NCBI RefSeq assembly: GCF_052324685.1
Contig: NC_135211.1
Span: forward strand, 3,831,868-3,895,867
DNA length: 64,000 nt
Origin: Brachyhypopomus gauderio
Lineage: Eukaryota > Chordata > Actinopteri > Gymnotiformes > Hypopomidae
Reading direction: 5' to 3'
Shown: piece after piece, positions 1-10,892 of the stretch
Position numbering within the stretch: position 1 is the stretch's first letter
How the letters are laid out: each line of letters opens with the position of its first letter
Program-made: the position numbers and the translations under genes
The notes under the pieces: model-generated
Database searches by the model: none
Seen by the model: the letters and a program-made list of their open reading frames with translations, nothing else
What the model was told of the DNA's origin: nothing

Positions 1-410
1 TAATGAAAACCCTCCATGTGGAGAGTACAGTCGACCACGTGGGTTATGATGTGAAATGAGGACACTGTGAGACCAGACCATGCTTTTTGCATCATTGGGT
101 TCATGCAGTAGAACCTCTGTTTCATTGGAATTTAGAAGAAAACAGTGAGTTGCTGTCCATTGTTTATGTCCTTTATTCACTCATTGTTGTTAATATTACA
201 GGCATAATCAGGATTTGAAGATATATACAACTGAGTATCATCGACGTAACAATAGAAACACATATCATGTTTGCAAATAAATGTGCCTGACAGTAGTCTA
301 ATGAGAATTACATGGGGCATGGTATTGACCCTTGTGGGACACCATATTTTACAACTAGCAGCTCAGAGTATTCATTCCATACAAAGATAAATTGACAATT
401 GTAACAGGGC
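1..410 (-). repeat. Antisense L2-like LINE RT fragment, unit 1
   Basis: On the minus strand the sequence near 225-255 reads the reverse-transcriptase active site as YVDDTQLY. Upstream in that sense, near 310-335, is a degraded GVPQGSI motif. The same motifs occur in the better preserved LINE at 57976-58560. The fragment is at the window edge and is non-functional. Confidence 0.72.
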
Positions 411-1542
411 AGCATGATCACAGAGGCAAGTAAGATTACAAATCCAGACAGGCTGCACCCTGAGGTTTTTGTCACTCTTTGGTCTGGTGGTGACGCACGT
501 GTTTGCTGAGAGTAGGACTTGGGTCCAAGACCATATATGGTTGCTGCCCTCAGCCTTTGGTACAAATTTTGTCAGAAGTGGGATGGTACTTTGATACCAA
601 CAGGACTGTTTCCATGGTTAAGAACCCATCCCTACTTTGACAGGATGGTTCAAAATCCATTGAAAAACCCTATTGAGGTGCATGGATGTGGTCCTGGATG
701 TAAGGTGGAGGTGTGGGACAGACGGAAAGTGTGAAGTGCAGGGGAACGTTCTGGTAGCATCAGTGGAGATCATCACTCTCTGATGGAGAGGGTGATGTGA
801 TGGAGACTGCCACTCCAGAAGGTTTAATGGGTGCTATAAGTTCTCATAATGAGAGCTGGCTCTTTGGCTTTGTGGTCAAGGCACCAGTTTTGTTGCGTTA
901 GATTCATGTGGTCTTTGCCTTTGTCACAACCTTTTACAAGCGCTTCAAAATCTTATGCATTTTAGTTTGATTTTGGATTTAATTCCATATTTTGCAAATA
1001 TGGATGTTTGTAGCATCTTTGGACAAGCCAGGGAAATGACTCCTTTTTGATTTTGAACCATTACTTATCAACAAATCATTCAAAGAAAAATGGACAGAAA
1101 TTGATTTTGCTTTCTGAAACAGATTATAACATATGTGTACCTGAAGTGAAGACAAAAAATGTCAGCAAAATTTTCAGTTGCAATAGTTTTTCTTAAAATC
1201 TCCAACATGAAAAGCTTGACTGTTCGACTGCTTCTATGACACAATTCTTGAACTATCCTTTCCAACAGATCCTACAATAGTGATTAAACTGAAATGACAA
1301 CAAAAACAGTCTAATGCACAGTGATAACCAAACTCTACAGATCATCCATTAGTGGAGATTAGCCAAACAAACTCAGCCGCACACTGCAATTCATTGAGAT
1401 ATTTGACTAATGGGGAAGTTCCAAGTGTCCTCCCTTTGGTGATATACATTAGACAGTGGACACTAATGCCTAACATTAGTCCCACACTGTCACACCTGTG
1501 TTTGTTTGTTCATGGGATTGTGGTCATATAAGTGTCCATGTG
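411..1542. other. Unit spacer upstream of gene A, no gene seen
   Basis: This stretch is conserved in every unit and contains only short open frames with no recognisable family. Because it lies directly upstream of the promoter and is shared by all copies, it may hold regulatory sites, but I cannot name any. Units 3 and 6 have BEL/Pao and hAT insertions inside the corresponding stretch, leaving about 485 bp of shared sequence upstream of genes C and F. Confidence 0.6.
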
Positions 1543-1550
1543 TATAAAAG
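1543..1550 (+). promoter_or_regulatory. TATA box of gene A
   Basis: TATAAAAG lies 82 bp upstream of the start codon, giving an expected transcription start near 1573 and a leader of about 50 nt. The same box is conserved before genes B, D and E. Confidence 0.85.
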
Positions 1551-1624
1551 GCCAGGATGGACAGTATTCAGACATTGAGCTAGAGTGTAGAAGCATCCAG
1601 ATCATCTCCTCACACTGAAGCAAC

Positions 1625-4600
1625 ATGGAGCCCAGAGCCTCTCTCTACATTCTAGCCCTGCTGCTGGGTCTCTACCAGGCTCTCCCTCTCACAGAACATC
1701 AGCATGTGGACATCATTTCACGCATTATCACCATCAACAATGGTCAGACAAGTTGCTGGTTGTATGGAGTGATTTTTGTTTCAATAGTTCCACAAAAGCA
1801 AAAGTAAATCCAAGAGCAGAAAGTATATGTTATGAATGCAAAACAGAAAAATATATATCAAAAGTATATATTTTTAATATAATTGGTTATTTGAAACTTA
1901 TTTTCGTTTGCATTTTGACAAGTTTTTGGTTCCATTGTTTTTGTTTTTTTGGATTTTCCCAGTAAGGTCTTTTGCTTCTGGAATCTCTCTTTGCTTCTGC
2001 TTCGTTTTTTGCTTCTGACTTTTGGAACACATTTCACGTGTGGGAGGGTCTTAGATGAAGGCGTTCCTCTGCAATCTCCATTGGTCACTGATTCCGGACT
2101 GACACAGAGCTCTGAGACCGCCTCTGGGACCAAGCCACGCCCACCCCACCAGCTTCCCAGCGTTTTCAAACATGGCAGAACGCGGTGGTTCTGTTTCACA
2201 GCAGCATGTAAACTGAGTTTTACCATTAAAGTTTATAATTAATTGCTAAATGTTCTGTAGATATTGCAAATGTACACTGTATAATAACTACATTAAGCAT
2301 GCTCACCAGCACGAGCTTTTTAAAATTTTAGTGAACTGGATGGAGAGAACATTGATGTGTGGAAGAAATATGAGTATTTGCAATATCTGGTATGGCGACG
2401 GACGGGGGTGGGGGGCAGCTGGTGTACGAGAGGTGATGCCAAATATAGTAAAATTCATAATAGTAAAAAATACCAAAATTAAAGCCAAATACCAAAATTA
2501 AAGCAATACTGAAAAGTGGCCACCCTATATACAACCAGCTTTGTTCACTCACAGTTTTTCAGTGTTCTGCAGGTACCACACACAAACACACATCACATGC
2601 ATCTTGTGCTGTCCATATTTTATTAAGAAGTGAACAATATTCATTGAACCATTGAACATAGAGATACTAAACATAATACATGTCAGACATGACATTCAGA
2701 CACTGTCCGACTCAGAGATAAAAACAAAAAGATTTTAACTTGGAGGGGTGCGAGTAAGAAGAGTAGTCCATTGAAACGCAGAGTGCGGATTAGTTTCCTT
2801 CTCACTTTAGACCCGCGGGACGCTAGCGAACGTTACTGGAGGAGCGAGTAACTAGTCGCTACTATTGTGAATGTAGCAAAACAGCAGCGATTAAATTAAA
2901 AATAATTTAAAGGCTAGCTTTAAACACGCTCTTCCCTGTTGACTTCTCTCACGGTAATGTCGCGCTGAAAAATATTGACCTGTCTTGTCAATATATGGAG
3001 CCAGATCCGTAAACGCGTCAAAACCATTACATCTTAATGAACCAATAAATAACATCAGCGGCAAAAATGAGTGTAAAAATACCAGGGTTCATCATTTAGA
3101 ACTACAAAAAATCTTGTTTCTTATTTTACTATCTACCTATTTTTCATAAGAGTTTGTTTTACCGCAAAATATGAAAACTTCAAAACGGCGAATTTCGCCG
3201 CAAGGTGACAGATTTTCATGCCTGCATCCAGTTCACTACAATTTTAAAAAGCTCGCGCTGGTGAAGTGTGCTAAATATTAACTGCCATGCTTAATGTAGT
3301 TATTATACAGTGTACATTTGCAATATCTACAGACCATTTACCAATTAATTATAAACTTTTATGGTAAAACTTAGTTTACATGCTACTGTGAAACAGAACC
3401 ACCGCGTTCCGCCATGTTTGAAACCGCTGGGAAGCTGGTGGGGTGGGCGTGGCTTGGTCCCAGAGCTCTGTGTCAGTCCGGAATCAGTGACCAATGGAGA
3501 TTGCAGAGGAACGCCTTCATCTAAGCCCCTCCCACACGTGAAATGTGTTCCAAAAGTCAGAAGCAAAAAACGAAGCAGAAGCAAAGAGAGATTCCAGAAG
3601 CAAAAGACCTTACTGGGAAAATCCAAAAAAACAAAAACAATGGAACCAAAAACTTGTCAAAATGCAAACGAAAATAAGTTTCAAATAACCAATTATATTA
3701 AAAATATATACTTTTGATATATTTTTTTCTGTTTTGCATTCATAACTTTTCATAACTGCATTCATACTTTTGCTTTTGTGGAACTATTGAAACAAAAATC
3801 ACTCCATATGGTTGTTTTCTTTTTATTTTAACATGCTTTCTCTTAAGATGTATAAACACATTTGATAAATACTAAACATTTTACTATGGCAATGCTAAAA
3901 CATTTCATTTGAAGTTCCTGTTATTTGGTTTTTGCAACCCAAATCCCTTTTTTGTCCATGATTGCATGAAGGATCTAGTGAACAGTTGGTGGAGGGAGAC
4001 ATACTTGTGCCAAGTACCAGGAATGCTCTGGTCTGCCGGAGTAACAACTGCTTTTGGCACAAGTCTTCAACTGGAGTAGTGCAGGTCCCTTATGTCGTGA
4101 GTAAAGATTTCTGTAAGTAAAACCTCCAGATTCAGGTTCAGGTTTACATTGATGTTGATGTTATTTCTTAATGTTTTTGCTTGGTTCTTTTTCAGCTTCT
4201 TCTGACCTGAATGTAATTACCAGTGCCATGGCATCCTTCCACAGCAAAACCTGCATTCGCTTTGTTCGCAGAACGTTTGAACCTGATTACATCAGCATTC
4301 AGAACCTAAATGGGTGAGAGCAGGGAACTATTTGAATTATTTTACTTCTGTTATTCCTGTTTTGTACACATTGCCAATTGCTTGATGTCTGTGACCAGGA
4401 CAGCCTTCTCCCTGTCTTTCAGGTGCTACTCTTCTATTGGCAGAACAGGTGGTTCTCAGGTGATCTCTCTCAGCAAAGACGGATGTGTGTACCATGGTAT
4501 CGTTGAGCATGAGTTGAACCACGCGCTCGGTTTCTACCATGAGCATACCAGGAGTGACCGTGACAAGTATGTCAGGATCAACTGGCAAAACATTGACCCA

Positions 4601-4810
4601 TCAATGCAGTCCAATTTTAACAAGGAGAACACCAACAACCTCAACACACCATATGACTACACCTCCGTGATGCACTATGGAAGAACTGCTTTCTCTGTTA
4701 ACGGCCAGTACACCATCACTCCTATTCCTGATGCTTCAGTGGTGATAGGGCAGAGAGAGGAACTCTCTACCATTGATGTCAAGAGGATCAAAATTCTGTA
4801 TAATTGCTAA
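1625..4810 (+). CDS. Hatching enzyme-like astacin metalloprotease, gene A (subtype I)
   Basis: Spliced gene: exons 1625-1742, 3972-4112, 4196-4313, 4423-4810 (765 nt, 254 residues), intron phases 1, 1, 2. Residues 1-19 form a signal peptide and about 20-56 the propeptide, with the aspartate-switch motif EGD (D49). Cleavage after R56 would leave a mature enzyme of 198 residues starting NALVC. The zinc site HELNHALGFYH is at 155-165 (ligands H155, H159, H165; general base E156) and the Met-turn SVMHY at 207-211 with Y211. Cysteines 61, 66, 106, 127, 147 and 254 are the six of teleost six-cysteine astacins. By family, these enzymes are secreted by hatching gland cells and digest the egg envelope. 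Another six-cysteine astacin with a different tissue role remains possible. Intron 1 carries a 2-kb foldback element. Confidence 0.93.
1763..3808. mobile_element. 2,046-bp foldback DNA element in intron 1 of gene A
   Basis: The left end TATGGAGTGATTTTTG is the exact reverse complement of the right end. The arms (about 1763-2342 and 3226-3808, some 580 bp each) are inverted copies with small differences, and a central part of about 880 bp is unique. Both ends are flanked by TGGTTG (1757-1762 and 3809-3814), present once at this site in genes D and E, so this is a 6-bp target duplication. No transposase is visible and the open frames in the arms look incidental. I cannot assign a superfamily. 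Confidence 0.88.
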
Positions 4811-4939
4811 AATTGACATTATATGATGTAAAATTTCTAAACAATACTTCCTCTGTTGCTCGATCTAGTGTGTAATCAAAAATGTAACAATGCAATTGTC
4901 ATGCATCATGTGACTGTACAATATGTACTAATGTCATAT

Positions 4940-4945
4940 AATAAA
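4940..4945 (+). terminator. Poly(A) signal of gene A
   Basis: AATAAA lies 130 bp after the stop codon and is conserved in all six genes. Confidence 0.75.
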
Positions 4946-5402
4946 ATACTTCAAAGCAAATTAATCATGTTCAATGGTATGTATTCAGAATGGTCTGAGC
5001 AGCAGTGCTGGGGGGCACAGCATGGCATTATACGTGGATGAATCGCATCTTGCTCTGAGAGCTTTAATTATGAGTATGTGTGCCATATTTTTGTCAAATG
5101 TGATTTTTACCCCAATCGAAATTTGTCCTCTGCATTTATCCATCTGTGCAGTTAGAACACACACACACAAGGGATTACTAGGAGGCTTTGTTGCACACGT
5201 GCCCAGAGCGGTGGGCAGCCCTAGCTCGCCGCCCGGGGAGCAGTTGGGGTTACGTGCCTTGCTCAAGGGCAACATCTCAGTTTTCTTGAACACACTCTGA
5301 CTTGGGCCTCCAGGCTCTGTATTTTACACACAAAAGGCTAAATGAGAGCTGTGTAAATAAGTCTTAAACCTAGATTGAAAAATTGGGCTTGTAACTGAGC
5401 CT
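4946..5402. other. 3' flank of gene A, no gene seen
   Basis: It holds a short CA-rich run near 5157-5170 and, near 5200-5275, part of a widespread fish repeat (GCAGTTGGGGTTACGTGCC). A longer form of that repeat remains in unit 6 at 46586-46747. Confidence 0.55.
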
Positions 5403-5905
5403 CAAATTGATGCTGTAAGGTTGTTTGATGAGTAAGAGTCTTCATAGGACAAAGATTTACAAATAGCTGTAATTGTAATAATTATATGGTCTAATGAAAA
5501 CCCTCCATGTGGAGAGTACAGTCGACCACGTGGGTTATGATGTGAAATGAGGACACTGTGAGACCAGACCATGCTTTTTGCATCATTGGGTTCATGCAGT
5601 AGAACCTCTGTTTCATTGGAATTTAGAAGAAAACAGTGAGTTGCTGTCCATTGTTTATGTCCTTTATTCACTCATTGTTGTTAATATTACAGGCATAATC
5701 AGGATTTGAAGATATATACAACTGAGTATCATCGACGTAACAATAGAAACACATATCATGTTTGCAAATAAATGTGCCTGACAGTAGTCTAATGAGAATT
5801 ACATGGGGCATGGTATTGACCCTTGTGGGACACCATATTTTACAACTAGCAGCTCAGAGTATTCATTCCATACAAAGATAAATTGACAATTGTAACAGGG
5901 CAGCA
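5403..5905 (-). repeat. Antisense L2-like LINE RT fragment, units 1/2
   Basis: Full-length version of the fragment that spans every unit boundary. In minus-strand order it reads a degenerate GVPQGSI, then YVDDTQLY near 5716-5746, then FLLNSNETEVLL and following residues near 5600, which is the order found in L2-clade reverse transcriptases. It carries several frame breaks. Confidence 0.72.
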
Positions 5906-7033
5906 TGATCACAGAGGCAAGTAAGATTACAAATCCAGACAGGCTGCACCCTGAGGTTTTTGTCACTCTTTGGTCTGGTGGTGACGCACGTGTTTGCTGA
6001 GAGTAGGACTTGGGTCCAAGACCATATATGGTTGCTGCCCTCAGCCTTTGGTACAAATTTTGTCAGAAGTGGGATGGTACTTTGATACCAACAGGACTGT
6101 TTCCATGGTTAAGAACCCATCCCTACTTTGACAGGATGGTTCAAAATCCATTGAAAAACCCTATTGAGGTGCATGGATGTGGTCCTGGATGTAAGGTGGA
6201 GGTGTGGGACAGACGGAAAGTGTGAAGTGCAGGGGAACGTTCTGGTAGCATCAGTGGAGATCATCACTCTCTGATGGAGAGGGTGATGTGATGGAGACTG
6301 CCACTCCAGAAGGTTTAATGGGTGCTATAAGTTCTCATAATGAGAGCTGGCTCTTTGGCTTTGTGGTCAAGGCACCAGTTTTGTTGCGTTAGATTCATGT
6401 GGTCTTTGCCTTTGTCACAACCTTTTACAAGCGCTTCAAAATCTTATGCATTTTAGTTTGATTTTGGATTTAATTCCATATTTTGCAAATATGGATGTTT
6501 GTAGCATCTTTGGACAAGCCAGGGAAATGACTCCTTTTTGATTTTGAACCATTACTTATCAACAAATCATTCAAAGAAAAATGGACAGAAATTGATTTTG
6601 CTTTCTGAAACAGATTATAACATATGTGTACCTGAAGTGAAGACAAAAAATGTCAGCAAAATTTTCAGTTGCAATAGTTTTTCTTAAAATCTCCAACATG
6701 AAAAGCTTGACTGTTCGACTGCTTCTATGACACAATTCTTGAACTATCCTTTCCAACAGATCCTACAATAGTGATTAAACTGAAATGACAACAAAAACAG
6801 TCTAATGCACAGTGATAACCAAACTCTACAGATCATCCATTAGTGGAGATTAGCCAAACAAACTCAGCCGCACACTGCAATTCATTGAGATATTTGACTA
6901 ATGGGGAAGTTCCAAGTGTCCTCCCTTTGGTGATATACATTAGACAGTGGACACTAATGCCTAACATTAGTCCCACACTGTCACACCTGTGTTTGTTTGT
7001 TCATGGGATTGTGGTCATATAAGTGTCCATGTG

Positions 7034-7041
7034 TATAAAAG
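7034..7041 (+). promoter_or_regulatory. TATA box of gene B
   Basis: TATAAAAG, 82 bp before the start codon. The proximal promoter looks identical to that of gene A, so loss of transcription is not suggested by the sequence. Confidence 0.85.
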
Positions 7042-7115
7042 GCCAGGATGGACAGTATTCAGACATTGAGCTAGAGTGTAGAAGCATCCAGATCATCTCC
7101 TCACACTGAAGCAAC

Positions 7116-10100
7116 ATGGAGCCCAGAGCCTCTCTCTACATTCTAGCCCTGCTGCTGGGTCTCTACCAGGCTCTCCCTCTCACAGAACATCAGCATGTGG
7201 ACATCATTTCACGCATTATCACCATCAACAATGGTCAGACAAGTTGCTGGTTGTATGGAGTGATTTTTGTTTCAATAGTTCCACAAAAGCAAAAGTAAAT
7301 CCAAGAGCAGAAAGTATATGTTATGAATGCAAAACAGAAAAATATATATCAAAAGTATATATTTTTAATATAATTGGTTATTTGAAACTTATTTTCGTTT
7401 GCATTTTGACAAGTTTTTGGTTCCATTGTTTTTGTTTTTTTGGATTTTCCCAGTAAGGTCTTTTGCTTCTGGAATCTCTCTTTGCTTCTGCTTCGTTTTT
7501 TGCTTCTGACTTTTGGAACACATTTCACGTGTGGGAGGGTCTTAGATGAAGGCGTTCCTCTGCAATCTCCATTGGTCACTGATTCCGGACTGACACAGAG
7601 CTCTGAGACCGCCTCTGGGACCAAGCCACGCCCACCCCACCAGCTTCCCAGCGTTTTCAAACATGGCAGAACGCGGTGGTTCTGTTTCACAGCAGCATGT
7701 AAACTGAGTTTTACCATTAAAGTTTATAATTAATTGCTAAATGTTCTGTAGATATTGCAAATGTACACTGTATAATAACTACATTAAGCATGCTCACCAG
7801 CACGAGCTTTTTAAAATTTTAGTGAACTGGATGGAGAGAACATTGATGTGTGGAAGAAATATGAGTATTTGCAATATCTGGTATGGCGACGGACGGGGGT
7901 GGGGGGCAGCTGGTGTACGAGAGGTGATGCCAAATATAGTAAAATTCATAATAGTAAAAAATACCAAAATTAAAGCCAAATACCAAAATTAAAGCAATAC
8001 TGAAAAGTGGCCACCCTATATACAACCAGCTTTGTTCACTCACAGTTTTTCAGTGTTCTGCAGGTACCACACACAAACACACATCACATGCATCTTGTGC
8101 TGTCCATATTTTATTAAGAAGTGAACAATATTCATTGAACCATTGAACATAGAGATACTAAACATAATACATGTCAGACATGACATTCAGACACTGTCCG
8201 ACTCAGAGATAAAAACAAAAAGATTTTAACTTGGAGGGGTGCGAGTAAGAAGAGTAGTCCATTGAAACGCAGAGTGCGGATTAGTTTCCTTCTCACTTTA
8301 GACCCGCGGGACGCTAGCGAACGTTACTGGAGGAGCGAGTAACTAGTCGCTACTATTGTGAATGTAGCAAAACAGCAGCGATTAAATTAAAAATAATTTA
8401 AAGGCTAGCTTTAAACACGCTCTTCCCTGTTGACTTCTCTCACGGTAATGTCGCGCTGAAAAATATTGACCTGTCTTGTCAATATATGGAGCCAGATCCG
8501 TAAACGCGTCAAAACCATTACATCTTAATGAACCAATAAATAACATCAGCGGCAAAAATGAGTGTAAAAATACCAGGGTTCATCATTTAGAACTACAAAA
8601 AATCTTGTTTCTTATTTTACTATCTACCTATTTTTCATAAGAGTTTGTTTTACCGCAAAATATGAAAACTTCAAAACGGCGAATTTCGCCGCAAGGTGAC
8701 AGATTTTCATGCCTGCATCCAGTTCACTACAATTTTAAAAAGCTTGCGCTGGTGAAGTGTGCTAAATATTAACTGCCATGCTTAATGTAGTTATTATACA
8801 GTGTACATTTGCAATATCTACAGACCATTTACCAATTAATTATAAACTTTTATGGTAAAACTTAGTTTACATGCTACTGTGAAACAGAACCACCGCGTTC
8901 CGCCATGTTTGAAACCGCTGGGAAGCTGGTGGGGTGGGCGTGGCTTGGTCCCAGAGCTCTGTGTCAGTCCGGAATCAGTGACCAATGGAGATTGCAGAGG
9001 AACGCCTTCATCTAAGCCCCTCCCACACGTGAAATGTGTTCCAAAAGTCAGAAGCAAAAAACGAAGCAGAAGCAAAGAGAGATTCCAGAAGCAAAAGACC
9101 TTACTGGGAAAATCCAAAAAAACAAAAACAATGGAACCAAAAACTTGTCAAAATGCAAACGAAAATAAGTTTCAAATAACCAATTATATTAAAAATATAT
9201 ACTTTTGATATATTTTTTTCTGTTTTGCATTCATAACTTTTCATAACTGCATTCATACTTTTGCTTTTGTGGAACTATTGAAACAAAAATCACTCCATAT
9301 GGTTGTTTTCTTTTTATTTTAACATGCTTTCTCTTAAGATGTATAAACACATTTGATAAATACTAAACATTTTACTATGGCAATGCTAAAACATTTCATT
9401 TGAAGTTCCTGTTATTTGGTTTTTGCAACCCAAATCCCTTTTTTGTCCATGATTGCATGAAGGATCTAGTGAACAGTTGGTGGAGGGAGACATACTTGTG
9501 CCAAGTACCAGGAATGCTCTGGTCTGCCGGAGTAACAACTGCTTTTGGCACAAGTCTTCAACTGGAGTAGTGCAGGTCCCTTATGTCGTGAGTAAAGATT
9601 TCTGTAAGTAAAACCTCCAGATTCAGGTTCAGGTTTACATTGATGTTGATGTTATTTCTTAATGTTTTTGCTTGGTTCTTTTTCAGCTTCTTCTGACCTG
9701 AATGTAATTACCAGTGCCATGGCATCCTTCCACAGCAAAACCTGCATTCGCTTTGTTCGCAGAACGTTTGAACCTGATTACATCAGCATTCAGAACCTAA
9801 ATGGCTGAGAGCAGGGAACTATTTGAATTATTTTACTTCTGTTATTCCTGTTTTGTACACATTGCCAATTGCTTGATGTCTGTGACCAGGACAGCCTTCT
9901 CCCTGTCTTTTAGGTGCTACTCTTCTATTGGCAGAACAGGTGGTTCTCAGGTGATCTCTCTCAGCAAAGACGGATGTGTGTACCATGGTATCGTTGAGCA
10001 TGAGTTGAACCACGCGCTCGGTTTCTACCATGAGCATACCAGGAGTGACCGTGACAAGTATGTCAGGATCAACTGGCAAAACATTGACCCATCAATGCAG

Positions 10101-10301
10101 TCCAATTTTAACAAGGAGAACACCAACAACCTCAACACACCATATGACTACACCTCCGTGATGCACTATGGAAGAACTGCTTTCTCTGTTAACGGCCAGT
10201 ACACCATCACTCCTATTCCTGATGCTTCAGTGGTGATAGGGCAGAGAGAGGAACTCTCTACCATTGATGTCAAGAGGATCAAAATTCTGTATAATTGCTA
10301 A
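7116..10301 (+). CDS. Hatching enzyme-like astacin, gene B, with broken intron 3 donor
   Basis: Exons by homology: 7116-7233, 9463-9603, 9687-9804, 9914-10301; the encoded 254-residue protein would be identical to that of gene A. The oddity is the intron 3 donor. Every other copy reads GG|GTGAGA, but here the bases at 9805-9806 are CT (GG|CTGAGA), so no GT or GC donor is present. If intron 3 is retained, translation meets TGA directly after residue 126, before the zinc site, giving an inactive fragment. A cryptic donor could rescue it. The acceptor also differs (TTTTAG instead of TTTCAG) but is still valid. Either this copy is a new pseudogene or the base is a sequencing or assembly error. 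The start codon, promoter, other junctions and poly(A) signal are intact. Confidence 0.8.
7254..9299. mobile_element. Foldback DNA element in intron 1 of gene B
   Basis: Same element and same TGGTTG target duplication as in gene A, at the constant offset of 5,491 bp. It was therefore copied with the unit and did not insert twice. Confidence 0.88.
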
Positions 10302-10430
10302 AATTGACATTATATGATGTAAAATTTCTAAACAATACTTCCTCTGTTGCTCGACCTAGTGTGTAATCAAAAATGTAACAATGCAATTGTCATGCATCAT
10401 GTGACTGTACAATATGTACTAATGTCATAT

Positions 10431-10436
10431 AATAAA
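10431..10436 (+). terminator. Poly(A) signal of gene B
   Basis: AATAAA, 130 bp after the stop codon. Confidence 0.72.
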
Positions 10437-10892
10437 ATACTTCAAAGCAAATTAATCATGTTCAATGGTATGTATTCAGAATGGTCTGAGCAGCAGTGCT
10501 GGGGGGCACAGCATGGCATTATACGTGGATGAATCGCATCTTGCTCTGAGAGCTTTAATTATGAGTATGTGTGCCATATTTTTGTCAAATGTGATTTTTA
10601 CCCCAATCGAAATTTGTCCTCTGCATTTATCCATCTGTGCAGTTAGAACACACACACACAAGGGATTACTAGGAGGCTTTGTTGCACACGTGCCCAGAGC
10701 GGTGGGCAGCCCTAGCTCGCCGCCCGGGGAGCAGTTGGGGTTACGTGCCTTGCTCAAGGGCAACATCTCAGTTTTCTTGAACACACTATGACTTGGGCCT
10801 CCAGGCTCTGTATTTTACACACAAAAGGCTAAATGAGAGCTGTGTAAATAAGTCTTAAACCTAGATTGAAAAATTGGGCTTGTAACTGAGCC

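Larger units (their letters stand above)
1..5491 (+). repeat. Tandem unit 1 of the hatching-enzyme array
   Basis: The unit starting at window base 1 recurs exactly 5,491 bp downstream with very few differences. It holds, in order, an antisense LINE fragment, about 1.1 kb without a recognisable gene, the promoter and four exons of gene A, and a 3' flank with a CA-rich stretch. Without the 2,046-bp element in intron 1 it would be about 3.44 kb, the length of the basic unit. The true left edge of the array may lie outside the window. Confidence 0.93.

Noticed and set aside
519-734. Open frame of 71 codons repeated in several units
   Set aside because: It lies in the unit spacer, has no recognisable motif, and its repetition follows from unit duplication, not from coding constraint.
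1949-2242. Open frames in both arms of the foldback element
   Set aside because: The frames on the two arms mirror each other because the arms are inverted copies; the residues resemble low-complexity translation and no family.
4310-4422. ATG at 4310 as start of a 166-residue protein
   Set aside because: It reads through intron 3. The splice sites at 4314 and 4422 and the astacin homology show that exon 4 starts at 4423.
5200-5275. Possible tRNA-derived SINE in the gene 3' flank
   Set aside because: I could not find A and B box promoters or a cloverleaf; only a widespread repeat core is visible.
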